Position numbers and translations under genes: made by a program. Under the pieces are notes generated by a model. The model did not search any database. It was not told the origin of the DNA and saw only the letters and a program-made list of their open reading frames with translations. Positions 1 through 6,473 of a stretch of DNA of 14,947 nucleotides are shown one piece after another; position 1 is the first letter of the stretch, and each line of letters opens with the position of its first letter. Origin of the DNA: Dehalococcoidia bacterium (GTDB taxonomy: Bacteria; Chloroflexota; Dehalococcoidia; GIF9; AB-539-J10); the NCBI GenBank assembly GCA_030603485.1, contig JAUVXS010000026.1, forward strand, positions 1 through 14,947, read 5' to 3'.

Positions 1-25
1 CACGTTTCGTCATGTTGTTACTAAT

Positions 26-76
26 TAGGCGACGTAGTGTGCTGCAGTAGGCGATAAAGCATGTCATAATAGGCGA
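26..76. repeat. three TAGGCGA direct repeats with 22-bp period
   Basis: The heptamer TAGGCGA begins at 26, 48 and 70, so the two intervals are both 22 bp, about two helical turns. The bases between the copies are not conserved. Direct repeats on one face of the helix can be binding sites for a regulator or replication protein, but no such gene is visible and the window edge cuts the context. Chance is a real alternative. Confidence 0.4.
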
Positions 77-164
77 GAATAGATACTTCAGCTTTGCCGA
101 TGCCGATCTAATCGAGGAATATAACTCGGACTTCCTGAGTCTTAAAGAGGGAAAAAGGACTTAA

Positions 165-226
165 GCCAGAGCGAAACTGAATTTACCCTTAGCGCTTAAA
201 GTGCTCATCGAACTACACAATCCGTC
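165..226. repeat. dispersed repeat, second module (copy C)
   Basis: This segment aligns with 2156-2219 over about 62 bases with one 2-base gap. Shared blocks include AGAGCGA, TGAATTTA and CACAATCCGTC. Only this half of the repeat is present: the first module seen at 2023 and 5871 is not recognisable just upstream. No long open frame is shared, so it behaves as a non-coding repeat. Confidence 0.55.
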
Positions 227-310
227 AAAATGTGACCTATTTGTAGGCTGAATCTCCCCGAGGTGTCCTTCTATAGGTATGCTAACCGATTTAGACCAGA
301 TGCCAGTGGG

Positions 311-1153
311 TTACGGAAGACCCGCACCGGGAACATCAACTTCCACAATCTCTACATGTCCGCTCAATTTTGCTCTAGCTTCGCCTGGAACACTGCTCTC
401 TGCCGTCAGCACGAAGAGCGTCCGTAGGTCAGTCCCTCCGAGCATGCAGGCAAATGCCGGTCTGGATAGGCTAATCCGGGTGGCTACCTGGCCGCCCTCT
501 TGGATGCGTACCACCTCCCGGGTTGTCGGCGAGGCGATCCATATGGCACCCTCGGCATCGAGACAAATGCCATCAGGAACGGCAGGCGAGGTCGATGCCC
601 AAAGCCGACGCCCAGTAAGGGACCCGTCAGGTTGAATGTCAAAAGCAGTTAAGCGAGCACCGTATGTCTCAGCGACTATGAGTGTGCGCCCGTCAGGAGT
701 GATGACGCTACCATTGGGGAATGCCATCTGTTCGGCGACTACGCGTGCACTACCATCAGGCGTAACGAGTATTACCTCGGTGGGAGCGAAAGGTTGTGAA
801 GAAGAATCGAATCCGAAGTTCCCGATGTAAGCCCTTCCTTGTCTATCGACCACCATGTCGTTGCAGTGATAAGAGGCAAGCTTACTCAAGTCGGCGGCTT
901 CAACTAGGCCACCAGATTCAAGTCGTAGCAGGCGGCGGTCGGTCATAGACACCACCAATAAACGACCATCAGGAAGCCAGCCAAGGCCCGATGGTTGTCC
1001 CGGGACTCCGATAATTATCTCGGTGTGGCCAGATAGATCTAAGGTCATAACCTGGTATGCGTGCATATCGGAGAACCAGAGCCGTCCGTCGTGCCAGCGT
1101 GGACCTTCTCCAAACGCGAGGCCATCCAAGAGCACCCTAGTTTCCAGTACCAT
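311..1153 (-). CDS. SMP-30/gluconolactonase family protein
   Basis: A 280-residue six-bladed beta-propeller of the SMP-30/gluconolactonase/LRE family. Characterised members are metal-dependent lactonases that open sugar lactones. Motifs match the family: E16 in FGEGPRW and WFSDMH near the N-terminus, N98 in HCNDM, N147 in FPNGS followed by TPDG, and D194 in VPDGICLD. E16, N147 and D194 fit the metal ligands and N98 a substrate-binding residue. There is no signal peptide, so it is probably cytoplasmic. The start at 1153 is preferred over the ATG at 1186 because GGGAGG lies 8-9 bases before it and family members begin at this point. No sugar genes are adjacent, so the substrate is unknown. Confidence 0.88.
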   Translation of the reverse strand: MVLETRVLLDGLAFGEGPRWHDGRLWFSDMHAYQVMTLDLSGHTEIIIGVPGQPSGLGWLPDGRLLVVSMTDRRLLRLESGGLVEAADLSKLASYHCNDMVVDRQGRAYIGNFGFDSSSQPFAPTEVILVTPDGSARVVAEQMAFPNGSVITPDGRTLIVAETYGARLTAFDIQPDGSLTGRRLWASTSPAVPDGICLDAEGAIWIASPTTREVVRIQEGGQVATRISLSRPAFACMLGGTDLRTLFVLTAESSVPGEARAKLSGHVEIVEVDVPGAGLP

Positions 1154-1201
1154 GGCGGTAACCCTCCCTTCCAGTAATTGCTCCAATTCTGATACGATGC
1201 T

Positions 1202-1230
1202 AGTCTAATGTCCAACAAAAGAGCTGTTAG
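1202..1230 (-). promoter_or_regulatory. possible promoter of the SMP-30 gene
   Basis: On the minus strand CTAACA (1225-1230) is followed after 17 bases by TAGACT (1202-1207). Both boxes are only partial matches to the sigma70 consensus, so this is a weak call. It would give a leader of roughly 40 bases before the ATG at 1153. Confidence 0.3.
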
Positions 1231-1365
1231 CCATTATGCCCCAAAAATGCTCGGAACCTATTACCCAGTTCACATTTTGCCTTGCTGTTTGGCAACACTT
1301 AGCCAGACTGTCGAGCTACAACATACACTTAGATAGTGACTGGGAACAGCCGAAACAAGATGTTT

Positions 1366-1854
1366 CTACTCCATCTCGTAGATAATGAGGTCTGAACTCT
1401 TAGCGCCTACAGACGCCAAGAAATTCCTGAGTCTTTTGTCACTCTCTCTAGCGATACCCTTCATAACTGCATCGCTGCGCTTGCACTCTTCATAAAACGC
1501 TTCGCCCAAACCTCGGCCTATCCCCATATGCTGATACTCGGGGTCGATGCCGATCATATCGATCCACCCGACCTTGCGGTGCCGAGAGGGACGGTCTATC
1601 GTGTGCCTCAAGCTAAGGACGGATTGACTGTGTGCCTCTTTTACCAGGGTCCCCACTATGAAGCCTACCACCCTACCCCCTGCTTCAGCAACAAAACTTA
1701 GCTCAGGGTGATACAATGCCCAATAAGATTCAAATGAAAACGGCCAAGTAGGTACTCGCTCTTCACCAAAAAGCAAGCGGTCTATCTCATTCACTCGTGG
1801 CAAGTCGGCCTCAACCATTCTTCGGATCTTAACGTCTACCTTCTTTCCAGCCAT
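1366..1854 (-). CDS. GNAT family N-acetyltransferase
   Basis: A 162-residue single-domain GNAT acetyltransferase, transferring acetyl from acetyl-CoA to an amine. The acetyl-CoA-binding motif A is clear: strand GWIDMIGIDPEYQ followed by Q108-H-M-G111-I-G113-R-G, with a pyrophosphate-loop pattern Q-x-x-G-x-G. The N-terminal IRRMVEADLPRV is the usual first strand and helix. The C-terminal LRNFLASVGA matches the closing part of the fold. The ATG at 1854 is chosen because AAGGAGGT sits just upstream; the GTG at 1860 would overlap that site. The substrate cannot be told from sequence, and the neighbouring SMP-30 gene is separated by more than 200 bases. Confidence 0.85.
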   Translation of the reverse strand: MAGKKVDVKIRRMVEADLPRVNEIDRLLFGEERVPTWPFSFESYWALYHPELSFVAEAGGRVVGFIVGTLVKEAHSQSVLSLRHTIDRPSRHRKVGWIDMIGIDPEYQHMGIGRGLGEAFYEECKRSDAVMKGIARESDKRLRNFLASVGAKSSDLIIYEME

Positions 1855-1883
1855 GCTCACCTCCTTACATCATGGTGACAAGC

Positions 1884-1912
1884 ATTCTATAACACTTTTG
1901 TGGCATGAGCAA
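1884..1912 (-). promoter_or_regulatory. sigma70-type promoter for the GNAT gene
   Basis: On the minus strand TTGCTC (1907-1912), a 17-base spacer, then TAGAAT (1884-1889). It predicts a leader of roughly 25 bases carrying the AAGGAGGT ribosome site. Confidence 0.5.
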
Positions 1913-2022
1913 CTCACCTTCAGTGGCTATTTCAACTACTGGTTTGTTGTCTCCAATATCGCAGTTGGGCGTTTGATTGGCACCAATATCATGTGGCGGC
2001 CTGTTTGAGTGTGGTGTAATAT

Positions 2023-2219
2023 TTCATCGGATTGTTCATTTTGCCATCGATAACACGCGAGGCAGATGTAGACTTAGAATAGAGCCATGGAGGGATCTAG
2101 CAGCATCAATAAGCTACCTGGCAATCTTAGCTCTTTGCCCTTCGGCGTCTTCTGAGCTAGAGCGAGATTGAATTTATTACTTAACGATTAAAAGAGACTG
2201 GAAAACTGCACAATCCGTC
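2023..2219. repeat. dispersed repeat, both modules (copy A)
   Basis: The first module (2023-2090) matches 5871-5938 without gaps: I count 58 identical bases of 68. Similarity continues more weakly to about 2115. The second module (2156-2219) matches 165-226. This is the only copy in the window with both halves. No terminal inverted repeats or target duplications are evident, and no transposase frame is readable. It may be a decayed mobile element or a remnant of a gene family. Confidence 0.6.
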
Positions 2220-2235
2220 CTTTTGTTTAGTCGGG

Positions 2236-2263
2236 GCATACAATGGCTGGTCGCATTGTATGC
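2236..2263. repeat. 10-bp perfect inverted repeat
   Basis: GCATACAATG (2236-2245) is repeated in reverse complement as CATTGTATGC (2254-2263) around an 8-base loop. No T-run follows on either strand, so a terminator role is weak. It lies within the decayed zinc-ribbon sequence. Confidence 0.5.
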
Positions 2264-2312
2264 GGAACTACACTCCTTCTCGGTTCTGTGTCTGGCAATT
2301 GGGGCACTTCAT
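2241..2312 (-). pseudogene. decayed N-terminus of a zinc-ribbon protein gene
   Basis: From an ATG at 2312 the minus strand encodes MKCPNCQTQNREGV, then TAG, then FRIQCDQPL in the same frame. This closely resembles the double CxxC ribbon that begins many bacterial proteins (CPxCxxxNREGAKFCxxCGxPL), including adenylate/guanylate cyclase-AAA-TPR fusions. Compared with that pattern, a Lys codon has become TAG, one zinc Cys has become Arg, and a Gly has become Asp. A good ribosome site, GGGAGG, remains at 2323-2328. The rest of the gene is missing: the dispersed repeat begins about 20 bases further on. Identification is by recalled family pattern only. Confidence 0.6.
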
Positions 2313-2398
2313 GTGGAATATACCTCCCGCGAAGCTAGGGCCTTCAGTCTATGACTACTGATTATGGATGTCAAGGGACTCCACCCAACTCATATATG

Positions 2399-2427
2399 TT
2401 GACAAACACCCAGCAGAGCACTAGACT
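2399..2427 (+). promoter_or_regulatory. sigma70-type promoter for the APH-like kinase
   Basis: A consensus TTGACA (2399-2404), a 17-base spacer, and TAGACT (2422-2427) lie about 50 bases before the kinase start. Confidence 0.6.
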
Positions 2428-2478
2428 CCAGTTCTGGTAAGTTGAAACGGAATATGACTGAAATAAGGGATTACAGCT

Positions 2479-3291
2479 ATGTATGACAGCAGGATCGGTT
2501 CGCTAATAGGACGCGGAAGATGTGCCGAGGTGTTTGCATGGGAGGATGGTCAAGTGCTCAAGCTATTTCACGCAAGCATGTCAGGCATGGCGGCACGAGA
2601 GCTAAAGGCTACCCAGATAGCGTACCAGAGTGGTCTACCTGTTCCCGACGTCGAGGGTCTACTTGAGGTGGACGGACGTTGGGGAATAGTGATGGAGAGA
2701 GTTGATGGACCTTCGATGGAAGATTATATGAAGTCCCGGCCCTGGAGTTTATTTGATTGTGCCAGGGTGCTGGCAGAGTTGCATGCCAAGATGCATTCCT
2801 GCGAAGCTGAGGGACTTCGGTCGATGAGGGAAGTTGTTGAAGATGCGATTGGGCGTGACAGCGGGTGGCCCGTGCCCGTTAGGGAAGCCACCCTTGAGTG
2901 TGTTGCCCAGCTACCTGAAGGCAAGGGCGTCTGTCACTGGGACTTCCATTCGGGTAATATCATTATGGCGGAACGCGGACCGATAATCATTGACTGGTCT
3001 GAGGCGGTGCTTGCCAATGTATTTGCCGACGCGGCCATGACATGGCTGCTATTGCGAGTTTCTGCGATACCGCCTTGGGTAGGGATGCGGCAGTTGCTGC
3101 AAATGTTTCGGAGAGGTTACTACTCCCTGTACTTGAGGTATTACAGGAGACTTCTACCCTTTCGTGACGAAGAACTGACCCCGTGGAAAGTGCCGGTGTT
3201 GGCGGTGCATATCACCCGGGGGATTCCGGAGGACCGACCGCGGATGTTGGTGCTTCTGGAAAGACTACTAAAACAACTGGGGTATCTCTAG
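2479..3291 (+). CDS. APH/choline kinase-like phosphotransferase
   Basis: A 270-residue protein of the aminoglycoside phosphotransferase (APH) fold. It shows a nucleotide loop IGRGRCAEVFAW (about 10-21), K28 in QVLKLFH as the ATP-phosphate lysine, E41 as its likely partner, the catalytic loop H153-W-D155-F-H-S-G-N160, and D172 in IIIDWSEA as the metal-binding aspartate. All key kinase residues are therefore present. APH-fold enzymes phosphorylate small molecules such as aminoglycosides, choline, homoserine or sugars, and this sequence does not tell which. The ATG has only a weak ribosome site (AAGGGA). It is preceded by its own promoter and followed by 437 bases without a gene. A resistance role should not be assumed. 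Confidence 0.82.
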   Translation: MYDSRIGSLIGRGRCAEVFAWEDGQVLKLFHASMSGMAARELKATQIAYQSGLPVPDVEGLLEVDGRWGIVMERVDGPSMEDYMKSRPWSLFDCARVLAELHAKMHSCEAEGLRSMREVVEDAIGRDSGWPVPVREATLECVAQLPEGKGVCHWDFHSGNIIMAERGPIIIDWSEAVLANVFADAAMTWLLLRVSAIPPWVGMRQLLQMFRRGYYSLYLRYYRRLLPFRDEELTPWKVPVLAVHITRGIPEDRPRMLVLLERLLKQLGYL

Positions 3292-3728
3292 CTATATATA
3301 AAGAAGTACCTACCTTCAATAATCAGTCCACTTTCTGAGAGCTACCTGTATTACAGCCGGCTGTGTAATCGTCAAGCTAGACATCTGCTTGGATTACCAC
3401 CCAATACGACATGCTCCTGACTCCCAGACCGGTGTCTATATAGGCGACCAGATAAACCAGGCACTCGCTTGACGCTAGGAAAACACTTCACCACAATACA
3501 AGAAAGAGTCAGCATCTAGATCATACTACTATCGTGTCGTAGGTTGGACTAAATAGCTTCGCATTCAAGTATATTATAGTGCACGATAATTAGGTTATAC
3601 ATTTCGTCAGAATGTTGGGTGGTTTCATGGCGTAAAGGAAACTATACATAAGTGGGGCGAAACCGAGGAAGATCTTCCAGCCCAAATCTGGAGGCTTCTA
3701 CACCTGGAGATAATACAGTCAGGCTCTA
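3292..3728. other. 437-base convergent intergenic region
   Basis: The gap lies between the 3' ends of the kinase and the membrane-protein gene. No open frame on either strand is convincing. It holds an imperfect palindrome (3350-3369, ATTACAGCC paired with GGCTGTGTAAT) just after the kinase, without a T-run, and an 18-bp near-palindrome at 3573-3590. Confidence 0.5.
3573..3590. promoter_or_regulatory. 18-bp near-palindrome, operator-like
   Basis: ATTATAGTGCACGATAAT is symmetric except for one base pair. A closely related sequence, ATTATAGTGACATAAT, occurs at 4532-4547 over the -10 box of the membrane-protein gene. This copy lies downstream of that gene, so its role is unclear. Confidence 0.4.
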
Positions 3729-4472
3729 TCAGGTTATTATGGGGGATTGATGTTCCTGGAATGGATGCGTTCTCAGGACTAGCGAGAAAAGGAAGGGATA
3801 CTTCGATTTCAAGTGCTGAACGTAGTCTAGCCATTCACTGGCCAGGTGGTCATACATTCTTTGGATATCAACAGCAATGTGCTCCAGGTCCTTATCAGGA
3901 AGACCAATAAGCGATGGTCTTGCCTCAAGCTCTTCATCCAGGTGAGTAACTGCCCAGAGCAGGTCGATAAAACGGTCATGTTCCAGCAAGCTGGGATTCC
4001 CGAGCAGCGTCAGCAAGAACTCTCGCTTCTGCGCCAGGAAGGTTTTGAGCCCGCCAAGGTCTATATTTCGGCAGTCAATCTCAACTCCGAGGTGGTGCGC
4101 AAAGTCGACAGCTTTTTGGAAATCTTTCTTTGTCCAGCTCTCAGTAATGTTCAGGTGCCTGGAAATCTCCAGGCGGTTATCGAAATGTTTGAGGAGGTCT
4201 TGAAGCAGGCGGTTGCCCAGTTCGCTGAAAAAAGCTCCCACCACCATATTGAGTTTCTCCAGTTTAGCTTGCCTCTCTCGGCGGGCCAGGAGGCGCTCGA
4301 TGATAACCACCACTAATAGAACCTCAAGGGGCAGAAAGGCAAGATCACCGACCATATAGATAAATATATGGTGAATATCACGAAAAATGAGGTAATGAAT
4401 GAAATATGCAATTGCGGAAAGCGCCACAAATGCAATAGCTAAGTAGATAACAAATGAGAAACGCCTTCGCAT
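3729..4472 (-). CDS. two-helix membrane protein of unknown function
   Basis: A 247-residue protein. After the basic start MRRR come two hydrophobic segments (about 6-29 and 35-58) joined by a short RDIHH loop, then RLLARRERQAK, which should face the cytoplasm. The remaining 180 or so residues form a soluble, charged, probably helical domain with no motif I can name. The segment FLPLEVLLVVVIIERLL and the following EKLNMVVGAFFSELGNRLL seem familiar from conserved uncharacterised membrane proteins, but I cannot give a function. The ATG at 4472 is chosen for its basic N-terminus; the GTG at 4487 is possible, and the nearest ribosome site, GAGGTG, lies 12 bases before the ATG. A strong promoter precedes it. 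Confidence 0.75.
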   Translation of the reverse strand: MRRRFSFVIYLAIAFVALSAIAYFIHYLIFRDIHHIFIYMVGDLAFLPLEVLLVVVIIERLLARRERQAKLEKLNMVVGAFFSELGNRLLQDLLKHFDNRLEISRHLNITESWTKKDFQKAVDFAHHLGVEIDCRNIDLGGLKTFLAQKREFLLTLLGNPSLLEHDRFIDLLWAVTHLDEELEARPSLIGLPDKDLEHIAVDIQRMYDHLASEWLDYVQHLKSKYPFLFSLVLRTHPFQEHQSPIIT

Positions 4473-4531
4473 GTTAATTACCAGCACCTCGAGTAGTAAA
4501 TGTGTACAACATAGTCTATTTTTACCTGAAT

Positions 4532-4560
4532 ATTATAGTGACATAATCGCCATGGGGCAA
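4532..4560 (-). promoter_or_regulatory. sigma70-type promoter with overlapping palindrome
   Basis: On the minus strand TTGCCC (4555-4560), a 17-base spacer, and a consensus TATAAT (4532-4537). The -10 box is embedded in ATTATAGTGACATAAT (4532-4547), which resembles the near-palindrome at 3573-3590. A regulator binding there would block the -10 region. Confidence 0.6.
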
Positions 4561-4694
4561 TAGGATGGGTCTGAGAATGTCTAAAACTAATTGCAACGTC
4601 CCTGCAGCATACGGTGTGTTGGGTGTACGATTGAACAGAAAGCCAAAATATATGCATCTGACATTCTTAATGTGTAGCGAATTTCAAAACGGAC

Positions 4695-4724
4695 TTTACA
4701 CCATGAAGCCTTTAAAGATATGAT
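4695..4724 (+). promoter_or_regulatory. sigma70-type promoter for the C_GCAxxG_C_C gene
   Basis: TTTACA (4695-4700), an 18-base spacer, and TATGAT (4719-4724), about 45 bases before the TTG start. Confidence 0.55.
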
Positions 4725-4768
4725 GGAGATAAAGGTCTATCACATTCATACGATTGGAGGAGAAAGAA

Positions 4769-5224
4769 TTGAGTAGAGCAGAGGAAGCAAAAAAGCAGTT
4801 TGAAAAGGGGTTTTCATGTGCTCCCGCGGTATTATCAACATATAGCGAACAGCTTGGTTTAGAAAAAGCATTGGCTTTAAAGATTGCGTGTGGTTTTGGC
4901 GGTGGAATAGGACGCCTGGGCAGAACCTGCGGAGCTGTAACCGGAGCAGTAATGGTGATTGGATTGAAACATGGTCAGGTGAATTTAGCTGATGAGGAAT
5001 CTCGACAAAGAACCCACACGTTAGTAAAGGAGTTTGTCGATAGGTTTATAGCACTTTATGGCTCTATCGAGTGTAGGGAGCTGATCGGTTATGACTTAAG
5101 TAATTCTGATGAACTTAAATTAGCGAGAGAGAGCGAGGTCTTTCAAAACAAGTGCCCTAGCTTTGTTTATGATGCTGCTCGTATCTTGGAGGATATTTTT
5201 CTCCAAATAGACGGTGCGGCGTAA
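4769..5224 (+). CDS. C_GCAxxG_C_C family protein
   Basis: A 151-residue protein of the C_GCAxxG_C_C family, small cysteine-rich proteins often found beside redox or transport genes in anaerobes. The family's exact function is unsettled. The pattern is clear: C17 in GFSCAPAVL, C41 in a glycine-rich CGFGGGIGRLG stretch, C54 in CGAVTGAVMVIGLKHG, then C102 and C129. Spaced cysteines suggest metal or cluster binding or thiol chemistry. A TTG start at 4769 is preferred because GGAGGAG (4756-4762) lies at the right distance. The other TTG at 4754 overlaps that site. It is followed after 145 bases by a flavodoxin-like gene on the same strand, but that gene seems to have its own promoter. Confidence 0.85.
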   Translation: MSRAEEAKKQFEKGFSCAPAVLSTYSEQLGLEKALALKIACGFGGGIGRLGRTCGAVTGAVMVIGLKHGQVNLADEESRQRTHTLVKEFVDRFIALYGSIECRELIGYDLSNSDELKLARESEVFQNKCPSFVYDAARILEDIFLQIDGAA

Positions 5225-5281
5225 CATTCAGCCAGAAGGTGTAATCATGCCATATGTTTCTACTTTCCTGAGCTGAATCTG

Positions 5282-5311
5282 TTGATCACAGAATGGCAGA
5301 GGAAGTACAAT
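5282..5311 (+). promoter_or_regulatory. sigma70-type promoter for the flavodoxin-like gene
   Basis: TTGATC (5282-5287), an 18-base spacer, and TACAAT (5306-5311), about 60 bases before the ATG. It suggests transcription separate from the upstream gene, although read-through is possible. Confidence 0.45.
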
Positions 5312-5369
5312 TTAGTATGGCCGACACGCGCTTGATAATCAGTCGGAAAAACAGGCTAAAGGGGGTGAA

Positions 5370-5825
5370 ATGACAAAAGCACTGGTATTGTATCATTCAC
5401 AGGAATTTGGTAACACGGCGGAAATGGCACAGGCCATCGCTGATGGTTTGCGAGAGGGCGGATGCGCGGTAGACTTATTCAATACAAATGATGGTAGATT
5501 TGATGTCACCAGGTTTCCGCAGTATGATTGTGTGGCTTTCGGCTCGCCGGATTATTACAGTTATATTGCTGGTGGGCTTAAGATGTTCATGGATGATCAC
5601 TATATCTACGATGTGCACAAGAAACTGAAGGGATTAAGAGACAAGCCATTTGTTCTTTTCTACTCACATGGTGGTGGTGGTAACGTGAAGGATATTATGC
5701 CACGGATTTTTGGTCGCATAGGCACACTAATTGGTGAACCGGTCGGCTCTATGGGCAGCCCAGATAAAAACGTTCTAGAGAGATGTAAGGCATTAGGCAG
5801 AGAGTTAACGAAGGCCGTGTTCTAA
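5370..5825 (+). CDS. flavodoxin-like FMN protein
   Basis: A 151-residue single-domain flavodoxin fold. The FMN phosphate loop is HSQEFGNTAEMA (about 9-20). A second flavin-contact loop is GSPDYYSYIAGGLKMFMDD, and a third loop is YSHGGGGNV. Such proteins carry electrons as FMN semiquinone/hydroquinone or act as quinone or NAD(P)H-dependent reductases. The short length without extra domains favours a flavodoxin or WrbA/NADPH-FMN-reductase relative. The ATG follows GGGGGTGAA, a good ribosome site. It is probably cytoplasmic. The partner is unknown; the upstream C_GCAxxG_C_C protein is a candidate only by position. Confidence 0.82.
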   Translation: MTKALVLYHSQEFGNTAEMAQAIADGLREGGCAVDLFNTNDGRFDVTRFPQYDCVAFGSPDYYSYIAGGLKMFMDDHYIYDVHKKLKGLRDKPFVLFYSHGGGGNVKDIMPRIFGRIGTLIGEPVGSMGSPDKNVLERCKALGRELTKAVF

Positions 5826-5870
5826 CAATCAATAGATGTAGTGTCATTTAGCATTATCATCATTGAACTT

Positions 5871-5964
5871 TTCATCGGATTTTTCACTTTGTTATCCATA
5901 ACACCTGAGGCAGATGTAGACCTGGAATAGAGCCACGGCGGGACTTGACAATCTTAACAGGCTG
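5871..5964. repeat. dispersed repeat, first module (copy B)
   Basis: Matches 2023 onwards, with 58 of 68 bases identical and no gaps across 5871-5938, then weaker similarity. The second module is absent here; the sequence instead runs into the promoter of the zinc-ribbon gene. Confidence 0.6.
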
Positions 5965-5969
5965 TTTAT

Positions 5970-5998
5970 TTGCAAAATGTTTTGTTTTGGTGTATGAT
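5970..5998 (+). promoter_or_regulatory. sigma70-type promoter for the zinc-ribbon gene
   Basis: TTGCAA (5970-5975), a 17-base spacer, and TATGAT (5993-5998). It gives a leader of about 110 bases, longer than for neighbouring genes. It sits directly beside a repeat copy. Confidence 0.5.
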
Positions 5999-6113
5999 GT
6001 ATTTAATAGTTTAAGTTTAGGTTATTACAAGCTTCTTAGGATTCTGTTAGATTCATTTCAAGTATTGGATGACCCAAACCCCAGCTAAAATTTTTGAGAA
6101 AGGAGGTCATCCA

Positions 6114-6419
6114 ATGAGTTTTCAGGAAAAATCGATCCAGTGTGCCGATTGTGGGACTGACTTCAGCTTCACCGCTGAGGAACAAGAGTTCTTTCAATCC
6201 AAGGGCTATACCAATGATCCCAAGCGCTGTCCCTCATGCCGCCAGGCAAGGAAGACAGAGCGGAATGGAAGTCGTGGTAATAGCTATGGGCTCCCACGCC
6301 AAATGTTTCCTGCCATATGCGCCGAGTGCGGCAAAGACACCGAAGTGCCTTTTGAGCCTATCAATGGCAGGCCAGTCTATTGTAGCGATTGCTACAGTAA
6401 AGTCAGACCGAGTAGATAA
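6114..6419 (+). CDS. double zinc-ribbon protein (CxxC-x17-CxxC type)
   Basis: A 101-residue protein made of two zinc ribbons. The first is a zf-trcl-like domain: C10-x2-C13 with FSFTAEEQEFF and GYTNDPKRC, closing at C39-x2-C42. A basic, glycine/serine-rich linker (about 43-66) follows. The second is C69-x2-C72, then exactly 17 residues, then C90-x2-C93, which fits the CxxC-x17-CxxC domain. All eight zinc ligands are present. Function is not established; binding to nucleic acid or ribosomes is a guess from the ribbon fold and basic linker. The ATG at 6114 is chosen because AAAGGAGGT (6099-6107) precedes it; an ATG at 6069 has no such site. Confidence 0.85.
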   Translation: MSFQEKSIQCADCGTDFSFTAEEQEFFQSKGYTNDPKRCPSCRQARKTERNGSRGNSYGLPRQMFPAICAECGKDTEVPFEPINGRPVYCSDCYSKVRPSR

Positions 6420-6435
6420 TGCCGGTTTGACCATG

Positions 6436-6473
6436 GACATACACGGGCCGGGGATACCCGGCCCGTGTATGTC
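6436..6473. repeat. perfect 17-bp hairpin after the zinc-ribbon gene
   Basis: Arms 6436-6452 and 6457-6473 are exact reverse complements around a GATA tetraloop. The loop-proximal part of the stem is GGGCCGGG paired with CCCGGCCC. It starts 16 bases after the stop codon, as a terminator would, but no T-run follows on either strand. It may act as an RNA 3'-end stabiliser, a Rho-independent terminator lacking its tail, or an element left by duplication. The ATG of the decayed zinc-ribbon copy lies in its right arm. Confidence 0.7.

Larger units (their letters stand above)
1..310. other. intergenic region without a supported gene
   Basis: No coding sequence is convincing here. The stretch holds three TAGGCGA heptamers spaced exactly 22 bp apart (26-76) and a 62-base segment (165-226) related to a sequence at 2156-2219. 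It lies downstream of the minus-strand SMP-30 gene. I see no U-tailed hairpin that could end that transcript. Confidence 0.6.
1861..2478. other. 618-base divergent intergenic region
   Basis: This gap lies between the divergent GNAT and kinase genes. It contains the GNAT promoter, the longest copy of the dispersed repeat (2023-2219), a decayed zinc-ribbon gene start (2241-2312, minus), an inverted repeat (2236-2263) and the kinase promoter (2399-2427). A 64-codon open frame at 1977-2171 crosses the repeat but has no ribosome site and is broken by a stop in the copy at 5871, so it is not called. Confidence 0.6.

Noticed and set aside
26..76. CRISPR-like array
   Set aside because: Only a 7-base unit recurs, with 15 variable bases between; this is too short for CRISPR repeats and no cas gene is present.
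1977..2171. 64-codon open frame across dispersed repeat copy A
   Set aside because: No ribosome site, and the same frame is broken by a stop in the related copy at 5871. The likeness is at DNA level.
2479..3291. Antibiotic-resistance reading of the APH-like kinase
   Set aside because: The fold covers many small-molecule kinases, and nothing nearby suggests resistance or mobility.
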